Position numbers and translations under genes: made by a program
Assembly: GCA_905250125.1 (NCBI GenBank)
Contig: CAJNOL010000361.1
Coordinates: 88,448 to 152,447 of the forward strand
Length of the DNA: 64,000 nt
Source of the DNA: Rotaria sordida
Taxonomy: Eukaryota > Rotifera > Eurotatoria > Philodinida > Philodinidae
Direction of reading: 5' to 3'
Notes under the pieces: generated by a model
What the model was told of the DNA's origin: nothing
The model's input: only the letters and a program-made list of their open reading frames with translations
The model's database searches: none
In this document: piece after piece, positions 36,401 through 47,000 of the stretch
Layout: each line of letters begins with the position of its first letter
How positions within the stretch are numbered: the first letter of the stretch is position 1

Positions 36401-39400
36401 ATATAACTGATCGTGATAATGAAATAAAAAATTTAAATATACAAAAACAAGATATTGAACGTAAACGTCGACAATTAGAAACATATGTACAAGAACTTCA
36501 ACATAAATATAATGAAAGTGAACGTTTAAAAAATGAAAATTTTGATAAATTACAACGTTATCAACAAGATATTGAATCAATAAATGCAGCATTTATTGAA
36601 ATTGAACAACGTGCACAAAATTATGAACGTACAATAACAATGTCAAGACAAGATATACAAGAATTACAAGAAAATCTTCAAGAAGAAAATCGTCAAAAAA
36701 TGAATACATTAGCAAAACTTCGTCAAACAGAAGATTTAATTAGTGAATTTAAAGATCAATTAGATGATAAAGAAGAAGAACGTCATAAAATGGAAAGTAA
36801 AGTTTTACAATTAACACAACAAAATACAGAATTACGTCGACAAGCTGAACAAGTTAATGTTGAACAAATGGAAGAATTACGTCGACAATTACAACGTGAC
36901 AAAGAAACAATATTAAAACAATTTGATGATGAAAAATTATTAAATACAAAATTAACAAAATCAAATCAAAAATTTACTAATGATATTGCTGATATAACTG
37001 TTGAATTAGAACGTTATCGTACAATTGTACAAAATGTTGAAAAACAACAACGTTCATTTGATAAACGTATACAAGATGAAAAAATTTTACAAGATAAATT
37101 AAGACAAGAACGTGATCAAAATGAACGTGAAATACGTGAAAAAGAAACACAACGTTTAAATTTATTAAGAGATTTAGAAGAAAGAAATTTAGCATATGAT
37201 GATTTAGAAAAACGTTTTAGACAATTACGTGCTGAACTTGATGATATGCTTTCAACAAAAGATGATATTGGAAAAAATATTCATGAATTAGAAAGAATTA
37301 AAAGAGCACTTGGTAAGAACAAAAAAAATATTTCTCTTTTTTGTTCAGTTTAATGTGCTGATTCCGAATATAAGTACTATACATGAAAAACCTATCGCAC
37401 TGCCTACAAAGATTTGCGCTAACAGGGATTAGAGATAGTAGATAGAAGAATATTATAGCAAAGTTTGAAGGTTAGATGCAGGTCCTTCCAGACCCGGATC
37501 CGATCGGATCCATAATTTTATGTTTTTTTTTGTCGGGTTCGGTTACATGTTTTTGTGGACCCCGCTCCTCTCCAGATGAGAAATACAGCAACAAGATATA
37601 ACTGTGCGTTGAGTTTTTTTTCTGAGAATAGCGAATAAATAGCTGAAACATTGATCCTTCACTTGTTCATGTACGTGAAGAGTGCCGTGTATTAATGGAA
37701 AAAATCTCGTTATTTATACCATTAGATAGACTATATACCGAAGTATATTTTTCTGTAACCAAATCTTGAAAAAGCACGATTTTCATTTTTAGCCAAATGT
37801 TCACCTATGAAAGATCAGATCTCGGACTATCTTCCTATGCATCTTTCTGGTGAAAATTGGCTTTTTTTTGAGGAGGAAGCCTTAACAGACACTATTTACG
37901 TTATGGGTAGAGCTTTCCTTTTTCAAATATTTTACTTCACATAAGTACCTTAGTATCAATTGTAATAATTGTGTGGTTTCTATATTCTGTTAAAAACTTT
38001 GGCTCGAAATAATTCTCCTAATAATTACTATATTGCAATCCAAGATGTAGGAGACCAAGGTTTTTTTTAGTCTCTGGCAATAGAAAACTTACAGCCCTGC
38101 AGCTGGCTTCGGAATAAAAAACTATGGTCTTCTATAATGAAGACTTATGTCGTTCTTGCAAAGGTGTCCTTATATTCCGAGCTAGTTTCTAGCCCAGAAC
38201 AACAAGAGTTTTTTCAAAACCGGGCTTTTTTAAGTGCATAAGCCCGCTGGACTTTTGAAAAAGATTTTTGGAAAGCTCGTGACCTTCTATTTGGTTTCGA
38301 AAGGGAGTGAATTTAGCATTGATTCATATCACGTCTAAGAAATTCTTAAATACCCGGCTTTTGATTTATTTAGTTGAGGAAAGAACATTTAATTACAATG
38401 TTTAGCATTAATTCGAAAAAAATTTTTTTCATAATTCTATTCGGTGTTCTGCTTCTTCTTGAATCTCATTAACATTCGTATGACAAAAAAAAAAAATCAA
38501 GAATACTATAATTATTTTTCTTTTCAGAATCAACTGTTGACGAACAAAAACAACAAATAATTGAACTTGAAGATGAATTACAAACAGCTGAAGATGCACG
38601 TTTACGTTGTGAAGTTAATATTGGTGCACTTAAACAACAAATGGAAAAACATGCACATGAAAATAATGAACAAATTGAAGATCGTATACGTTCATTAAAT
38701 AAACAATTAAAAGAATATGAATTAGAACTTGATGAAGAAAGAAAATCTAAACAACAAATCCTTCAACAACGTAAAAAAATTGAAATTGATCTTCAAGATT
38801 CACGTATACAAATTGATGAAGCTAATAAACAAAAAGAAGAAGCATTACGTAATACACGTCGATTACAAGTAATCATTATATATTACTTTATTTTGTGAAA
38901 CACATTCTAAAATGATTATTGGTATTTGACCAAAGAGTGTATACCAATAACGTCTTGCTGTTCTAGAGGATTAATTAAAAGAATGATGAAAAAAATCTGT
39001 CCTAAAATAGATAGAAGAAAAAAATCTCACTATAATTAGCAATAGCAACTATAGTAAAGATACATCGGTCTATATAAAATAACGACGAAGACTGTGAAAA
39101 TGTATAGTATAACTAAGCTGATCTTAGGTTGATTTCGATCAGAGAAGGCCTATTTCAAGAAAATTGCTACATTTTATTAAACATGAATAAGCCTTTCTCG
39201 AACGAGAAAAATCGAACTCGAAGAATTTCGACAAATGACATCACCGATTAAGGAAAATCGAAAGCTATCATAGTTTTATCATACCCATAGAAATTGTGCT
39301 AACAGTTTTTCTTCTATGTCAATCGTTGAAATTGTTTCTTTTTTTTGTTTTCTTNNNNNNNNNNAAAAAAAAACAAATTGTTGTCTTTTTTTTTGCTTTC

Positions 39401-40947
39401 AGAGGTGCATTTATTGATGAAAAACGTCGACTTGAAGCACGTATAGTACAACTTGAAGAAGAATTAGAAGAAGAACAAACAAATACAGAAATAATTGGTG
39501 ATAAACATAAAAAATTAGCAATAACTGTTGAACAACTTATGCTTGATCTTGCTGCTGAAAAAGCCAATAATCAAAAAGCTGAAGTAAGTTTATCAGAGAA
39601 GGAAAAAAAACAAACAAAATTTTATTTTGTTTTTTTTTTCTAGGCTGTACGTAGTAATCTTGAACGACAAAATCGAGAATTACGTGAAAAACTTGAAGAA
39701 AATGAAGAATTTGGTAAAGGAAAATCAAGAGCTATGCTTGGAGCACTTGAAGCTAAAGTTCATGCACTTGAAGAACAACTCGATGGCGAAGTTCGGTATG
39801 TGTAAACTATAAAAAAAAAAATTTTTAAATATTCGTTTATGCATATTTATAGAGAAAAACAAAAGATTAGTCGAAGTGTTCGTACACTTGAAAAACGTCT
39901 TCGTGATGCAACTGCTGTTGCTGATGAATCTCGAAAACAATCAGATGCTTATAAAGAACAAGTAATGATGATTGCTTTTAATATTTAAACATTTGTTTTT
40001 TCGTTTTTATAAAGGCTGAAAAAGCAAGTGTACGTGTACGTAATATGAAACGAAGAGAAGAAGAATTAGAAGAAGAAGTAACACAAATGAAACAACGCTT
40101 ACGTAAAGCATTACGAGAAAAAGATGAATTTGAAGAAAATCCAGCTTATCAACGAACACGGTAAGAAAACAAAATTTCATTTCGATCTTTAGTTCTTTTT
40201 TTTTTCTTCTCTTTGTAATAAGGATCAGTTTTTGAAATTTTGTTAAACTTATTTTTTCTTTTTTTCTCTTTCTTAACTTATTTAAAATCAGAAGAGATAC
40301 ATCTATGACTGATCTTGCATCCAATCGAGTCATCAAATTAAATGATGATAAAAATGATGAGGTATTCAATATATAGTTTTTGTTTTTTTTATTCGATCGC
40401 TTTCTGCGCAATGCTTATCTTTTTTTCTTTCTCTTGCACATAAATATTTAAATCTATAATTATAGTTAAACTCTTAGTTCCGTTCCCAACAGATAAGACA
40501 ATGATACTGCACATGCATGATACTGAAAAGACTCTGAAGACTATCGCATGTCAATATTATTTTAATTGAATCCTTTTTTTGTTACCAATTAGTTCTCGAC
40601 ATAATTCTCATGACTTTCAATGACCAATAAGGTTCGATTAATGTTGTATTGTATGAATGTATACAAGACTTAGCTTTTTCTATATGCTTTTCTAATTCAT
40701 ATTTATTATTTCTTTGTTTTTTTTTATAAAATATTTATTTTTTTGTTTTTTTAGTCCTTCAACAGCGCATAGTTCTTCAACATCTTACGTTCGAACACTT
40801 GTAACATCAACAAAATATTATTCCGAATTATCTGATGATGATTTACAATCTGAAGCAACAAACGCAAGTGTATCAGAGACACTTAATGGTGGTAATTCAA
40901 CAATGCGAAACAGTGCTATTGGCGATTTAAACAATGGCAATCATTGA
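27428..40947 (+). CDS. MYH10-like: Non-muscle myosin II heavy chain
   Basis: Exons: 27428-28002, 28065-28185, 28250-28285, 28354-28399, 28465-29033, 30282-30605, 30664-30772, 30839-31009, 31071-31133, 31239-31426, 31595-31716, 33101-33170, 33228-33388, 33447-33759, 33810-33958, 34016-34130, 34180-34335, 35851-37312, 38528-38868, [one lost], 39403-39583, 39644-39795, 39853-39961, 40015-40160, 40755-40947. All joins are phase-consistent except across the gap. Order: SH3-like N-domain; P-loop GESGAGKT; switch [10 protein letters not shown]; relay [20 protein letters not shown]; actin-binding FVRCILPN; converter and two IQ motifs; long coiled coil from QVTRQDEEL; non-helical tail. About 1957 codons are visible. 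Known role: actin motor of cytokinesis and cortical contraction. Two microexons at loops 1 and 2 and an alternative tail exon suggest isoforms. Confidence 0.95.
28250..28285 (+). CDS. Myosin loop-1 microexon (possible cassette)
   Basis: 36 nt, phase 0 on both sides, encoding [12 protein letters not shown]. It lies in surface loop 1 near the nucleotide pocket, between [13 protein letters not shown] and [16 protein letters not shown]. Skipping it keeps frame. Vertebrate MYH10 has its alternative B1 insert at the same loop, so regulated use here is plausible but unproven. Confidence 0.7.
29034..30281. other. Large myosin intron within motor domain
   Basis: 1248 bp intron between AQTQAQ and [10 protein letters not shown]-rich with no coding sequence or clear terminal repeats. 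A short ATCGGTATCGGTTC-type patch near 29985-30005 resembles the GGATCC/CGGGTC patches elsewhere. Confidence 0.6.
31071..31133 (+). CDS. Myosin loop-2 exon (possible 21-residue cassette)
   Basis: 63 nt, phase 1 on both sides, encoding about 21 residues ([20 protein letters not shown]...). It sits in actin-binding loop 2, just after REIWKD and before [11 protein letters not shown]. Skipping it gives KDAEIVGL, closer to the usual KDVERIVGL. Vertebrate MYH10 carries a 21-residue alternative insert (B2) at loop 2. The hydrophobic sequence is unlike typical charged loop 2, so real usage needs transcripts. Confidence 0.65.
31717..33100. other. Large myosin intron before converter
   Basis: 1384 bp intron between EFRQR and YELLCPN. 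AT-rich; no recognisable mobile element ends or coding signal. Confidence 0.6.
34336..35850. other. Large myosin intron in coiled coil
   Basis: 1515 bp intron between KREIE and LRQKLERE. It contains a GC-richer patch near 34490-34530 (GAGCCCGTCCGATCCAACCC) of the same style as other patches in the window. Nothing coding. Confidence 0.6.
37313..38527. other. Large myosin intron after long coiled-coil exon
   Basis: 1215 bp intron after the 1462-nt exon. It holds two GC-rich patches (about 37485-37565 with GGATCCGATCGGATCC, and 38190-38270 with CCGGGC/GCCCGC words). No coding content. Confidence 0.6.
38869..39402. other. Region with assembly gap hiding a myosin exon
   Basis: Contains ten N at 39355-39364. 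The upstream exon ends in phase 0 (RLQ|) but the next visible exon starts needing two borrowed bases (|A GGT GCA), so at least one exon of length 2 mod 3 is missing. Family proteins have roughly 70-75 residues here, so about 220 nt of coding sequence is probably lost in the gap; its size of ten is nominal. Confidence 0.85.
40292..40376 (+). CDS. Alternative myosin tail exon with own stop
   Basis: An acceptor AG at 40290-40291 joins in frame to the exon ending at 40160 and gives [20 protein letters not shown]..., ending at TAG 40374-40376. The downstream tail exon (40755-40947) joins directly to 40160 in frame but not to this exon's apparent donor. Thus two mutually exclusive non-helical tails are possible. 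Known myosin II tails carry phosphorylation and isoform-specific functions. Confidence 0.6.
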
Positions 40948-41958
40948 GAGAGGGAAAAAATAATAATAATAGAAAACAAGAAAAAAAAAGCCAATTACAC
41001 TGTTATTGTTTATCCTCATTTTTCGTTTGTCTCATACACAGTGAGTGTTATTCTCTATCGCATTTTGCTTGTGTGTTTGTGTGTTGTGTGTGTGTGTCTG
41101 CGCGTGTAATTTCATTTTTTTTGTTCTCGCTCTTCTTATATATGTCTGCTTATTTTTCCAAAATGTGAACATAGCCTTGCTCAGGGTTAGAGCTCCTCCT
41201 TCTCGTTGTCATTTTTCTTTATTCTTCATTTTATCGTTGCTACCTCTGTTAGACATTCTGTCTTTAAAAAGAAAAAAAAAAGGAAAAAAAAAACATCGAA
41301 ATGATTACATTCCATTATTTACTAAAACATATTGAGCCGGCCACCAAAATCTAAACAATTTCTATATACATATATATATATATATATATTACGCTGCCTT
41401 GATGTTATCAGTATTCGGCGTTTGTCTCTTTGTTCTATGCGTTACTTTTCTTTTCTTTCTTTCTTTTTTTTTTTTTTTATACTTTCGTTCTCTTTAAACA
41501 TAAGATATAGTCTCTCTATATTCCTTAAAATATATATAAACAAAAAAAACAAAATGTTCATTTAAATTTTTATTGGTTACAACAACAATAGCATATGAAT
41601 ATAAAAGAAAATAAAAATAATAAACAGAATGTATCAATATAAACAAAAGATGATTGACATAGAAATAAAATACATGTGTAAATAATAATACGACCTACAT
41701 AACGAAGAGCTAATGATTGAGCAAATGTCGATGATGAAGAAAATTTCATTGAATTACATATAGAATCTAGAAAAAAAAAGATTAATTAATTAATTCTTTT
41801 TTTTCTTTTTTTTTTATAACCTATGTCAAGAAAGTCTTGGCACAAGATTTTCCAGTTATTTTATCCGTCTTGATTAGATATTTCTTATCAGGTTTTATAC
41901 AAGATTGTAGCTTATTTTCTGTATATTCAGTCTATATAGAAATGTTGTGTATCAAGTA
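40948..41958. other. Myosin 3' flank
   Basis: Probable 3' untranslated region and beyond. A (GT)n tract lies at about 41068-41106 and an (AT)n tract near 41366-41388. No gene recognised. Several AATAAA hexamers are present but the used site cannot be chosen. Confidence 0.5.
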
Positions 41959-42897
41959 ACGGGTGTCCCAGGAAAAATGGACCTCTCAGTATTTTTAAGA
42001 TTTTTCCTCTATTACTCCTGTAATTAAAGTCTTTCTTATTATCAAAAGATAGCGCTTGAAATTCTCTACAAAAGCATATATGACTAGGCTTAAAAACTGT
42101 CTTAGATATATTTGAAAAAAGATGAAAACTAAAGACATACAAGCAGCTGTGAAATGTAAATAATGAGTGTCCCATAATAAATGGTTGTACTTTGTATTTC
42201 ATATTTTAATCTCTAAATACGTTTTATTAAAAAAGCAAAATATACGATAAGATGCCGCATGAAAAGCTCTGCAATCTATAAACTAAAGTTTATTTTAATT
42301 GTATACTTTTTTTTTACACGAATGAGAAATCCTTTTTCTTATTTTATTTTTTTATCACCTAATATGTATTCTTTAAAAAAAATCAAAATATACCACAAGA
42401 TGCAGCGTGAAAAGCTCTAGAATCTACAAGGAACAGTTTATTCTATTTTTGTCATTTTTAAGTTCAAAATAACTTCAAATTCTGTGCGATCAGTTTTCGC
42501 AATGGCGAAAATCCGGCGCACAGAGTTTTGCTTTTTTTTTGAAAACAAAAAGTATACAATTAAAATAAACTTTAGTTTGTAGATTGTAGAGCTTTTCATA
42601 GTGCATCTTATGGTATATTTTGCTTTTTTAATAAAACACATTTAGAGATTACAATATGAACTACAAAGTGTGACCGTTTATTATTGGTGACATATTTACA
42701 TTTTACGGCTGCTTGTATGTCTTTAGTTTTCATCTTTTTTCAAATATATCTAAGACAGTTTTTAAACTTAGTCATATATGCTTTTGTAGAGAATTTCAAG
42801 TGCTATCTTTTGATAATAAAAAAAGACTTTAATTACAGGGATAATGGAGGAAAACTCTTAAAAATACTGAGAGGTCCATTTTTCCTGGGACACCCGT
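41959..42897. mobile_element. Foldback element with ~400-bp arms, TA-flanked
   Basis: 939 bp with TA on both sides (41957-41958, 42898-42899). The left end ACGGGTGTCCCAGGAAAAAT is the exact inverse of the right end ATTTTTCCTGGGACACCCGT. The arms pair almost to the centre: AGACATACAAGCAGC/GCTGCTTGTATGTCT, TAAACTAAAGTTTATTTTAA/TTAAAATAAACTTTAGTTTG. In addition part of the left arm (about 42235-42310) is repeated directly at about 42385-42440. No transposase. It looks like a mariner-superfamily foldback. Confidence 0.88.
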
Positions 42898-43701
42898 TAT
42901 ATCGATGATACTACCTTTTCACCGTCGGATGAGTCTTCATTGGCGATGTGTTACAATAATTGTATTATACTTTTCCGTTTGTAATATTCATTTTGGCATT
43001 CACCAGTACAAACAAATGAGTCAGCATCTACTTTCTCTATTTTCTGAGTAGCCACAAGTAATTGTATCGATATATTTACTTTTCATCTTTCATGTTTTCC
43101 ATCAATTTTACATCCACAACGAACACATTGTATATGCGCCATCGTGTCGATTTCAAGAATACGAAGTATTATTAGACCAGAGCAAAGTATAAAAGCGAGT
43201 ATTTTTTTCGTAATCCATAAATATACTACATGATTTGCGATAAAAAATACACATTACTCTCATACTTTCTCATATACTTAAAAACAATATGTACCGCATT
43301 ATAATGTACATCACAAGTTTTATATATATGCATTACTTTGCCCAAAAGATAACATAAATTAAATTCTATTCATATTCTATTCTTGTGATAATGTGCATTT
43401 TAAAATAAGATATTACTGAGCTTGATATAGGATTACAAGGCTGAATGAATGATTGATGTATCACTGTCGAATGATTAAAATTCGTACTATGATGACAATG
43501 TGTACTATTTTTAGATGTATTCTCCCAACGTTTTCTTAGTTATAATAAGTACATTTTGCAGCTAATGCAAAGGGCTCTTTATGATAAAAAAATGGTGATG
43601 TTTGCTCTTGCTGTTGAAGAGATAGAAGATCTACAATGAACGTGCCTGACAGCCTATAGATGGGGTTTCGAGTTTTTGGAGGGTCGTATTTTGACTATAA
43701 A
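42898..43701. other. Spacer between foldback and hAT element
   Basis: No convincing gene. On the minus strand, ATG at 43143 opens MAHIQCVRCGCKIDGKHE, and a later stretch reads ADSFVCTGECQNEYYKR; the cysteine pairs hint at a small zinc-binding protein, but an in-frame stop separates them and no clean splice joins them. Confidence 0.35.
43694..43701. repeat. hAT target-site duplication, left
   Basis: ACTATAAA immediately outside the left terminal repeat; the right copy is GCTATAAA at 50056-50063, one mismatch. Eight bases is the hAT standard. Confidence 0.85.
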
Positions 43702-44052
43702 CAGGGACGGCGCGAAGAGGTCCAAGCAGGAGGGGGGTACCCTCGAAAATCGGAGCCTTCAATTCCAAAAGGTCAAAATTGAAGAGCAAAAAAAAGACGT
43801 TCTCACTCTGCTTTAATTCGAAGGAAGACTCTAAACTTTTTTGATTGTCATCGCTTTCTTTTCGAAGTAGACTTTCCAACATTCCTCGTCCTCGGACTAC
43901 TCTGACCGCACTTCATGCAATATTATGCTGAGGGTTTCACCAAAAAATCTGATTTTTTTTTAAATTTTACTTTTCATTCAATTTTGATACTACAACTTTG
44001 TACATACAATAAAAACAAAAAAATATGAATAAAAAAGTTTACAAGAAACAAT

Positions 44053-47000
44053 TTAAATACGACGTCCACACTTGTTCTTCAACCATCTTTCAATTAGTTC
44101 TTCATCAGTCAATTCATCAAGTAGATCAGTTTCAATAGGACATAATAATAATGATTGCAAACGATCATCATCAATTCTTGATCGTAATCTGTTTTTTATA
44201 ATTTTTAATTTGCTAAATCCTCGCGCGTTACTTGCAACGGTAACTGGTAATGTTAAAAGAAAACTATAAGCTTGATATAAACGTGGAATAACTTCTTTTC
44301 GTTCAACAATAAATTGTGCTGCCTTTGAAATAGTATCACACTGTTCATTAATATCAAGTGCAAACAGTTTTATTTCTTTGAATAATAATTGTGGATCATT
44401 AACACCCACCATTTCACTGATAACAATTGCATCATCTTGTGATAAATTCAAAATATATTTTGGTGATAATTTTCCGATGGATTTCAAGTTGTCATTCATC
44501 GACTTTACCATATCATGGTACTGAACAATTAAATAATCGAGTATGTTTCTAAAATTTTGAACGTAATAATCATGTCTAAAAAGCAAATAAAAAGAGAAGC
44601 ATATAACATCTGTATGACGAAATTCCAAACATTAGAGTACTCTCTCCTTGGACTTGCAAGCCAATAGGATAGTGATTCCTAGTAGTAAAACTATACCTTG
44701 AAAAATCATGTGTTGTTTGTGGATTTTCATCAATTCATCTAGGTGGACGCCGTTTTCGATGTTTGATATTAAACTCTTGATCCAGATTTATATCGAATTT
44801 TGTTGCCATACTTCCACTAATATCCAGAATACGATTTAAATTATCATCATCATTTCGTTCTGACTGTAACAGTATTATTGTTTTTTGTAAAGTTTTAGTA
44901 GCTGTTACTAAGTCCAATTTCTCTTCTTGAAAATCACAAGTGAGAGCATTGGTTGTTGACATTAGGTTTTTCACGAATACTGAGTATGTAATAAAATTAA
45001 ATGATTTCATATTTTTTGTAATTGTTCGTGATTCTGTTCGTGTATCACTATCAAAATGTTCATCATCATTTGTAATATGATCTAATGCTTGTAGAATCTC
45101 ACCATAGGATTCATAAACTGCCTTAAACGATTCATATTTTGAATTCCATCGGGTTGCACCAGTTGTTTTTGGTATTAAGGCGAATGAATTAGATGCATAC
45201 TTTTCCTTAAGCACGTTATATCTGAAAGTGTAAAAAAATGGCTCTATAGTTCAACATAAGTTAAAACTGTAATCAGTCTTACCTTTTTGTGCTACAAGTA
45301 AAATAATTATAAATCATTTGTAATACATCAACGACACATTTAACATCTAAACTTGCTTCGCAAGCAATTTTTAATGATGTATTTGAACGATGAGCTGTAC
45401 ATGGTACATATATAATTTCACGTCCTAATTTTTTGGTTATTTGAGCTTGTACACCTTGAAAACATCCGCTCATGTTTTTCGCACAATCGTATGATTGTGA
45501 GATTAAACGATGTGGATCTAACCCACTTTCATTTATAACACCCAAAATATGATTAGAAAGTGCATCACCTTCGAGTACGAAAAGAAAAAAGTTAATTGTA
45601 ATCGACAAAAACCATATAGGGCTAGATAGCAAAACTGATTGAAATGAAATTTATATCGGCTGCCGAATAGCATTGAAATCAATTTGATTCAAGAACAGTT
45701 CCCTGAAAGGCGCTTGTATCGATTTGTTTGATCGCAGTACTTTTTCACGTGTTGACGTTGCAATGTGAGGTCTGGCATTGTCATGTAAAAAACAAACCTT
45801 ATCCTGCTTTCTCTGATTTTTTGCTGCAACATAGCCCAATTGCTACCAGTAGATATCAGCAGTACTAGTGCTACCAGTTGGAAGAAGCTCCAAATGAATT
45901 ACGTCTCTTATGTCTCGCCAAGCACTCAACGTAACCATCCTTCCGTGAAGTTTCTTTTTTCGGCATTGTTATACCGCTTTGTCCAATTCACAACCATTGT
46001 CGCTTGTGCGTGTGGATAACACACATCATCCACTTTTGATCACCGATAATAAGATCGTGGAGTCATTCGTAGCTACAGTGAGAAGTTAAGAGTTTCCTAC
46101 ATGTATCATCATGTGTTGAAGCTGAAGTGGTGACAAGCGGTGAAGTATTTAAACTCCGTGTTTCCACGTCTTGCCTAATTCTCTTAGATGTTTTTCCACC
46201 ACAGTATGAGAGCCTCCAAGCCGCTCTACTAGACAGCATGTAGCTGATCTCGGTTCTTCTTCAATGAGCTGCTTTAATACGTGCATGTCCATCTCGGAAC
46301 GAGGTAAATCGTCAACCTCGCAGTTCCTGTTCTTGAATCAATTGCACCAATATTGCGCTGTACAAATGGTACATTGTTGCCCATCATGCTGCATATGTTG
46401 CTTATTGCATCCATCACTTTGCGGTTCAAACAGAATTCATGAAGTAAAAGCAATCGGAGTTCCCTATGAAAAATATCCGTTTCTAATCAGAAAACTAGCT
46501 CCTTTACTCATAGTTCTGTTGTTATTCGCAAGATATTCACGCTCCCTTTATACATTCTAAGTATGAAAACTGCCTGACGTTTCACGAGTTTTTTTAGAGA
46601 TGTTAGAAAAAAACGCAAAAACTTTGTTGACAACCTAATAATTTGACGTCTCACTTAAACTTGGTTTTAATCGATTTTTTGCAAAAGAGCGACTTACCGG
46701 TTTTTGCAGTTGGTTCTTTTATAGAAATCAATCGTTCTTTTGGAATTAAATTTTCATCCACATATCTAATAAACACACTAAACATCTCTTGTCGATTTGA
46801 ATCAGGTGTTGAATCGGCCATTAACGAGTAATGGCGAGCTTTTTTAGCTTCACTTAAACTCTTACCAAGAACTGCTTCACCAATCAAATTAATGAATTCA
46901 TTTTGTGAATCTTTTGACATATATGTTACCTAAAAAGTGACAATGAAAAAACATAAGAACACATAATTGTATCGATAATAATACATTCTGTATAGGACTA

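Noticed and set aside
35813..37195. Minus-strand open frames rich in H, V, L and Y opposite the myosin coiled coil
   Set aside because: Shadows of the real plus-strand exon; composition follows from E/K/Q-rich codons.
40941..41168. Open frames after the myosin stop
   Set aside because: They lie in the GT-rich 3' flank, have no family resemblance and overlap one another.
42898..43143. Small zinc-ribbon gene on the minus strand
   Set aside because: Cysteine pairs are suggestive, but an in-frame stop separates them and no splice pair restores the frame; left as a note only.
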